A DNA stretch of 64,000 nucleotides, taken from the NCBI RefSeq assembly GCF_004324835.1, contig NW_021163323.1:62001-126000 (forward strand), in the 5' to 3' direction. The translations under genes and the position numbers were made by a program. The notes below the pieces were generated by a model that was not told the origin of the DNA, searched no databases, and saw nothing but the letters and a program-made list of their open reading frames with translations. The number at the start of each line of letters is the position of its first letter. Position 1 is the stretch's first letter. Origin of the DNA: Dendronephthya gigantea. Its lineage: Eukaryota > Cnidaria > Anthozoa > Malacalcyonacea > Nephtheidae. Below, one piece after another: positions 57,399 through 64,000 of the stretch.

Positions 57399-57827
57399 TC
57401 ACATCTTCGCAGCAAATGGTGTCATGACAGAACTCCCTGGTTTGCAAATTATGTCGACACCATTGTGTGTACGAGAGCCTCTGTATAATGATAAATTCAC
57501 GTTAATTTAATTGTTTTGTAAGATTATAAGAATATTATCGATTCGCTGTGTTGCTACAAGGTTACATCTGGTCTTACCTTGGTGTTCCGAAATCACCACA
57601 ACCCTGACTGTCACATTCACGGATTAAATTTCTGACATTTGAGCTGCAAAGCTGACCAAGTTTAAAATATTCAACCGCATTATCTAGAAAAATAAATCCA
57701 GAAAAATACGATGAAGAATAACGAAGTGATACTTGAGCATTCTATGAACAAAGATATATATCACAATATGTATTCCAGTACCTGCAAAGACTAGGAATAT
57801 AACAACGATCTTAACAACTCCAAACAT
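57399..57827 (-). pseudogene. LECT2-like fragment, unit 9
   Basis: Open to the shared stop, with AAKM in place of AAKI before it. Exon 2 reads SSNVRNLIRE. Confidence 0.6.
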
Positions 57828-58122
57828 CTTTGATCTGCTAAAATTTAATCTTCTAGCTTGAAATGGCTTTTCATCGATTTAATGACCGCACTTATACAGG
57901 ATGTTAAAAAAACACAACACTTAATATTTATGAATATTTTGATACGCTATACGATCTTTTGTGATCAAAACGAAAGTGAATTTCATGAACACTTTGAAGT
58001 TGCGTTTTTCTTATTCACCACAGCTGTAGATCAATCCACAAGATATCCTGAACCATTTGTGTGTTGATGAAAACTCATTTAGATTGGAATATTATTGCAC
58101 CGCGAAAATATTCAACTTGACT

Positions 58123-58813
58123 TAGATAGAGTAAAATACTAAAGTAGGTCACATCTGGGTGCATTGCAAGCTAATGAGTTTAACAAGAGACACTGAAAGA
58201 TAGTTTTGTTAACTTATTATCTGACAGTATTCTTCCACTGATGAGTAAAATCATCTGACTTTAGACACAGTAAAATACTAAAGTAGGTCACATCTGGGTG
58301 CATTGCAAGCTAATGGGTTAACAAGAGACAATGACAGATAGTTTTGTTAACTTATTAACTGACAATACTCTTCCACTGATGAGTAAAATCATCTGACATT
58401 AGACAGAGTAAAATACTAAAGTAGACCACATCTGGGTGCATTGCAAGCTAATGGGTTAACAAGAGACACTGACAGATAGTTTTGTTAACTTATTAATTGA
58501 CAATACTCTTCCACTGATGAGTAAAATCATCTGACATTAGACAGAGTAAAATACTAAAGTAGGTCACATCTGGGTGCATTGCAAGCTAATGGGTTAACAA
58601 GAGACACTGACAGATAGTTTTGTTAACTTATTAACTGACAGTATTCTTCCACTGATGAGTAAAATCATCTGACATTAGACAGAGTAAAATACTAAAGTAA
58701 GTCACATCTGGGTGCATTGCAAGTTAATGGGTTAACAAGAGACACTGACAGATAGTTTTGTTAACTTATTAACTGACAGTACTCTTCCACTGATGAGTAA
58801 AATCATCTGACAC
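58123..58813 (+). repeat. 138-bp minisatellite, five copies
   Basis: Units start at 58123, 58262, 58400, 58538 and 58676. Confidence 0.95.
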
Positions 58814-58897
58814 AATTAGGAAAAATCTAGGTTCATAATGCTGGACCATGCAGTTTGACCCATTCACTTGGCATACATAGTTCAGTGATTATACTCC

Positions 58898-59390
58898 AAG
58901 GCTATTCAGGATTTAGTAAACATGAAATTATTTCCATTACACCAGATAACCTTTCACGGCTCCAGAGTCCAGATTCCAAACCTACGATTCCGTGTTTTCC
59001 ATGGGATCATTTGTAAACAAATACCAGCCCTTATGAAAGACGCTTGAAATATATTTCAGCCAAGAGATTATTTTTTGTTTCTTTAACATATAATTAGTCG
59101 AAAGATTCGAAATAAATTCTAATGCAGACTTAATCCGCATCGATCATAAGATACTTAGTCTAAATATTTCATTGTTATGATTGATTTTTCTTGGTATAAA
59201 GTATCGTTATCCATATAATGAAATAAGAAATTCCTACCAACATAAACACAACCAATTGCAAGTCAGTATTTCAACAATAGGTCAATGACCTTTTGTCACA
59301 AGACATGAAAATAATATCATATTTTCATACAAGCAAATTCCTGTCTACAAAACACTCCTTAAATATATTTGTCTTCATAAACTGATCATT
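58898..59390 (+). promoter_or_regulatory. Type II upstream region of gene 10
   Basis: Same as the gene 8 region without the 674-bp insertion. TATAAA lies at 59195-59200. Confidence 0.4.
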
Positions 59391-59537
59391 TTGGAGAAGA
59401 TTTTGAGAAAATACAAACACAGATTTCCCAAGAACGAACACTGTATCTATATTCAGTCTATACAGCGAGGTTTATACTACAGAGCGACAAACAACACAGA
59501 ACTTGCTTTATTATTACGACAAAGAACGACGTGAAAT

Positions 59538-61128
59538 ATGGCTTCATATATACAAGGCTACGATGAAGAACGCTTCGAGACCAAAGTCAGTCAAAATTTC
59601 CTTTGTCAGATTTGCTTCAACGTCTTGAAAGAGCCTGTCCTGTGTCCGACAAACCAACATTGTTTTTGCCGTTGTTGTATTACGAAACATCTGGAAAATT
59701 CTCAAACATGTCCAACGTGTGCTGATGAACTGACCGTAGAAACTTTAGCCGAACCTTCACGAATGGTAAAAGATTTTTTAAATGAGTTAAAAATTCGTTG
59801 CGTTTACATCGACAGAGGTTGTCAAGAAATTGTAGAAGTGCAGCATCTTGACCGCCATGAAGATACATGTGGATATACACCAGCCGTTTGTACAAACCAA
59901 GGCTGTGGTTTAATTGTCAACAAGCGTGATCTTATTCACCATGAAAGTGAAGTCTGTGAATTCCGAAAGTTGAAGTGTCACTCGTGCGGAGAAATAACCA
60001 AAACTTTGGCAGATATGGAGGAAAGAATGGCGAAGAATAATATAATATATGAAACTAAAATAACAAATTTAGAAAAAAAATATGGCGAGAAATACCACAG
60101 TCGCAGATTTAAAAGCAGATATGGAAGGAAAACAGGAAACGGTTAACATCGAAATCAAAGGATTGAAAACAGCTTTGGTCAAAGCTTTTGATGAAATAAA
60201 GGACGTTCTTATCACGATGGAGGGCAAGATAGAAGAAAACACAAGAAAAGTAAGAAAAAGACCAAGTGGTGATAAGGAAAATATAATTGTTGCTGGAGGT
60301 TATAGAACTAACTCTGTAGAGATGTTTAACTGGCGTCAAAGAACATGGTCGCCATTACAATCAATGCCAGAGGATCGTTTTGGAGCGACTTCATTTATTT
60401 ATAACAATCATATGACTCTGCTGGGGGTTGTGTCAGTCTGACATTGTTGATGATATGATTAGAATGAATATTGACCCAAACCCTGATCTCTCAACACACT
60501 GGAGTGACTGTCCTGTTAAACTACCTGATAAGTTGTGTTACCACCACAGTGTGTATAATGATCAGTTGATAGTCTCTGGAGGTAATAATGGACATGGTTC
60601 ATCTGACTTGATCAGAGCAGTCCAGCTTGTTCCTCCCTACTGTGAAGACCTTATCAAGAATGCCAGAACCAAGACAACGTCACAGCATGGATATATTTGA
60701 TGATAATTTGTTGATAGTTGGTGGGAACAACTGGCAAAGACAAAGACAGCCTCAGCAGTGTCGTACTGTATGATATAAAGAAGAATGAACTGAAACAATT
60801 GTCACCACTGCCAATGAAGTGAATCTCATGGCAACTGTGATGGGGAGACAACATTGTTGTTATTGGTGGCGTCGACAAACATGGCAAGAGATTAGATACA
60901 GTTTCATTTACAATGTCAAGACAGAACAAAGTCACATGCTGCCATCAATGAGATGTGCAGGTGGGGATGTACCGCATTGTTATTGAAAATAATATTGTAG
61001 TCCTGGGAGGGTGTGGTCAATTTTGCTCCCCGAAGTCAGTTGAAGGTTTCAACTTTGAAAGGTATTCTTGGGAAGAACTTCCAGAAATGTCTGAGGCAAG
61101 ATTCTGGCACACTGCTGTTGTTGTGTGA
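59538..61128 (+). pseudogene. RING-TRAF-coiled coil-Kelch gene 10, multiply broken
   Basis: RING and TRAF parts are open (59538-60146) and of the gene 6 class (FETKVSQNFLCQIC, VLCPTNQHCF). The frame shifts in the coil at the same A-run as in gene 6, continues in 60082-60441, and then breaks repeatedly between about 60410 and 61020 by losses of one to a few bases. Remaining loop residues include YRTN, NNGHG and CGQFCSP. The final HTAVVV end is recognisable. The 3' flank lacks the usual AATAAA. Confidence 0.85.
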
Positions 61129-61714
61129 ACAATATGTAAGGTTTAAGTGAAAACTCCTAACATATTATGAACAGTTGAAATGAACTATAAGATTTTCACC
61201 AAAGTTATAGAAATAAATTGCAGCATCTAAGTGATTGTCAGAATATACTGATTTGTTTTTTTGTGATTGAATTTAAATTGAGTCAGTTCTTGGAATTATA
61301 TATTAAAGAACAATAACAAATCTTTAAAATAGATATTTTCATTGAGGAAGGTTTAAAATGAAACATGAAAAAAACAGTTCAAACAATAGGTAGGTGGATG
61401 AGTGAAAAAAATTGATTAAATATTGACCATGTTGGATCAGAGTTATTAGTTTCTATTAACTGTGGTTTGGATTAAAAAATTCAACTTTCCCAGAAGGATA
61501 AATATTTCTGGGAGGAGACATAAAATGAAAGGGTAAACTTACGATATTTTAGAGCATGTGATGCAGGGAATATTTCTGATGTTAGATTTCAACATTGATA
61601 ATAGGGCCTGTTCATCTCTACCATGATGTTCCCCACATTTGAAATAAAATTCCTTTGAAAGAATGAGATGTTTTTAATTTTTTTCAACAATCTGGTATGA
61701 ATTGTCTGTATTTT

Positions 61715-62105
61715 GTGCAATGCCAGATGATTTTACTCATCAGTGGAAGAGTACTGTCAGTTTATAAGTTAACAAAACTATCTGTCAGTGTCTCTTGTTA
61801 ACCCATTAGCTTGCAATACACCCAGATGTCATCTTTAGTATTTTACTCTGTCTAATGCCAGATGATTTTACTCATCAGTGGAAGAGTACTGTCAGTTAAT
61901 AAGTTAACAAAACTATCTGTCAGTGTCTCTTGTTAACCCATTAGCTTGCAATGCACCCAGATGTGGCCTACTTTAGTATTTTACTCTAGTGTCTAATGTC
62001 AGATGATTTTACTCATCAGTGGAAGAATACTGTCAGTTAATAAGTTAACAAAACTATCTGTCAGTGTCTCTTGTTAACTTATTAGCTTGCAATGCACCCA
62101 GATTA
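61715..62105 (-). repeat. 138-bp minisatellite, inverted, about three copies in parkin intron 4
   Basis: Reverse-complement units, the first incomplete. Copy number rises from A (one) to B (two) to C (three). Confidence 0.85.
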
Positions 62106-62619
62106 TGGCCACTATTGTATTTTAGGTGTGATAAGTAAATAACTTACAGCTGTTTTTCCCTGATAGTTTGTATTGGATTCACATTGTCCCTGCATGCAGC
62201 CTTTGATCAATACATCATCTCAACCATTTGGACCCTTGCAAGAAACCATAAATATTGTGTAAACAAGATGTTTGTTGACATTCAAAAGCTTTCACAGCAA
62301 CTTTGTAAACAAACTGTAACAATGTCAACACTTTATAAAGTTGTCTATAAATCTGCTGGAGATTTTTACAAGTTGTTTATAAGAAAACAGTAAATACCTG
62401 TGATAGAACAAAGCTTCCTTCCTTGCAATTTGAACATCGACATCGCAATTTTCCTCGTGTTAGTTTCTTGCAAGTTTTACAATAAACAAAGAAGAAACTT
62501 TGCTTGCCTGAGATGAGAGAGGACGAAAAGTATGGATTATTAAACAAACCCTGGTGTTAAAAAGAGGAGGGTTTTGTATTGATGGGGTATAATATAAGAT
62601 TAGGAGCGTAAGATATATT

Positions 62620-62932
62620 ATTATATGACTAGTGTTTGTTTTTGTAAATCCTGCAATTTGATTGGCTGCTGAGGAGGCGGCATTTTCCCATATTGCCCAC
62701 GGGCAATACGCTCAATTTTTATTGACTGGATGTAATGGAAATAAATTATTATTCGTGCTTATGGTTTTCCCAAATTAAGTCATATAATAAATAACTTACT
62801 GACTTTGATTGTTCGGTCTGTACAGTAAAATATCAAACCTCGATACCGAGTGATAGCGAGGTCAATACGGCACGACCTCGGTTTGATATTTTACCGTACA
62901 GACCTCACTCTCAGTCAGTAACTTCTTATTAA
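62620..62932. mobile_element. Inserted element in parkin intron 2 copy C
   Basis: It separates GTAAGATATATTA from TTAAAAGACAT, which are adjacent in copies A and B. The right half is a long hairpin (GTCTGTACAGTAAAATATCA against TGATATTTTACCGTACAGAC, with AACTTACTGACT and AGTCAGTAACTT outside). The left end has no clear match, so the type is not assigned. Confidence 0.5.
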
Positions 62933-62935
62933 AAG

Positions 62936-63860
62936 ACATATAAGGAAGGGTCAAGGGTGTAGGGAAGGGTCAAGGGTGTATGGAAGGGGGGACTATACAG
63001 GAGGTTAAATTGATAGAGGGTCTATTAGAGAAGAGGTATATAAAGGGAAGGCCATATTAGGGAGGGAGTATGGGGGAGGGGTTATTTTAGAGAGTTATTT
63101 TAGAGGTGTATTATAGTCATGAGGGACATTCTACTAGGGAGGGGTATAAAGAGAGGGTTATTTTGGAGTACTATTTAGAGACTGGAGTATTAGAGAAGTA
63201 TATTAAAGAAGGGTATACTTACAGGGTGGGGTATAAAGAGCAGGTTATTTTAAGAGTATTATTTAGAGACTAGAGTATTAGAGAAGTATATATTAGAGAG
63301 AGGTATACTTATAGGGTGGGGGGTATAAAGAGGGGGTTATTTTGGAGTATTATTTAGAGACTGGAATATTACAAAAGTATATATTAGAGTGAGGTATACT
63401 TATAGGGTGGGGTATAAAGAGGGGGTTATTTTAAGAGTATTATTTAGAGACTGGAAGATTAGAGAAGTATATGTTAGAGAGAGGTATACTTATAGGAGGG
63501 GTACAGGAAAGGAGTTGTTAGAGTGTTAATTGGAAAGGGACATTACAGAATAGGTATGAAGGCACATTAATTGGGAGGGGCATGAAGAGGGAATTGTTAT
63601 AGGGGGTTAATCAGAGAGAGGGTTTTTCTGTAAGAGAGAAATCCTGCAAAGGAGGGGTATGTGGAAGGAATTGTTATAGATGGAGAGTTAGTTGAAGAGA
63701 GGGTGGGAGGGAGAAATATACAGAAGGGTTTAGAGTCAGACAACTGGAGAGAGGGGTTTTTAAAGAAGATTGAGGTGTATTTGTGAGGGATATACTATGG
63801 AAAGGTATAAAGAAATGGTTATCACAGTGGGGATGGATTGGAGGTATTTATTGAGGGTGT
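62936..63860. repeat. GA-rich VNTR in parkin intron 2, copy C
   Basis: Longer than in copies A and B, with about four of the 105-bp-class units (63130-63520). Confidence 0.6.
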
Positions 63861-64000
63861 GTATTAAACCAGGAAGAACACTAAAAAGAGAGTGGTCACA
63901 TCATTGAGAGGTTTATGAAAGATCTCGTCACCACCTGATTGTTCAGATTCACCATCTTCATCTTCGTCATCCTGTGTCAGTTTCACTTTCGTCAAACCAT

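Larger units (their letters stand above)
61543..64000 (-). pseudogene. PRKN: Parkin 5' half, copy C, cut by window edge
   Basis: Exon 5 is complete here (61543-61652, EFYFKCGEHHGRDEQALLSML to IPCITCSKIS) and joins in phase to exon 4 (62148-62234). Exon 4 has TGA in place of TGG (GPNG-stop-DDV; 62220-62222). Exon 3 is 62398-62507. Exon 2 begins at 63935 and runs out of the window. This copy shows best where exon 5 starts; sequence beyond it runs straight into the 3' flank of gene 10. Confidence 0.85.

Noticed and set aside
57858-58067. + strand frame upstream of the LECT2-like ATG (IRYTIFCDQNESEFHEHFEV)
   Set aside because: It lies in the 5' flank of the minus-strand gene and is interrupted in the other units by stops and indels.

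Overview
The window is animal nuclear DNA: AT-rich, with spliced genes, many short inverted-repeat DNA transposons and one DIRS-type retroelement. The gene content (RING-TRAF-Kelch proteins, parkin, alanine-glyoxylate aminotransferase, a LECT2-like M23 protein) fits an invertebrate metazoan. A cnidarian is my guess, but nothing here settles the taxon.

The backbone is a tandem array of ten copies of one single-exon gene on the + strand, about 5 to 7 kb apart (starts 2525, 8151, 13940, 20008, 26436, 31471, 40224, 46195, 52897, 59538; called genes 1 to 10). Each encodes about 540 residues: RING finger, two TRAF-type zinc fingers, a coiled coil and a six-blade Kelch propeller. Genes 1, 2, 3, 5, 7 and 9 are open. 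Gene 4 has one stop, gene 8 one frameshift, gene 6 a few breaks and gene 10 many. The RING/TRAF half and the flanks are nearly identical between copies. Differences pile up in the short loops after the GG of each Kelch blade and in the one or two residues before each blade's conserved HSM, MAT, CTA or HTA core. This looks like a diversifying recognition surface on a constant E3-ligase body.

Two kinds of spacer lie between the genes, both carrying pieces of unrelated minus-strand genes. Type A spacers (before genes 1, 2, 3, 4, 6, 7, 8 and 10) hold, left to right, the last two exons of an AGXT-like aminotransferase (lost in the spacer after gene 7), a GC-rich hairpin, a 0.67-kb MITE, three exons of a LECT2-like secreted M23 protein with a shared early stop, a 138-bp minisatellite and the Kelch promoter. 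Type B spacers (after genes 4, 8 and 10) hold the first five exons of parkin (ubiquitin-like domain, linker, RING0) without the catalytic RBR part. All three parkin copies are damaged.

Genes 3-4-5-6 with their spacers match genes 7-8-9-10 in order at an offset of about 26 to 28 kb, so a multi-gene block was duplicated after the single units. Later insertions mark individual units: hAT-like MITEs in the gene 5 promoter, in exon 1 of parkin copy B and after gene 6; a Harbinger-like MITE; a 732-bp palindrome; and a DIRS fossil that now sits immediately upstream of gene 7.
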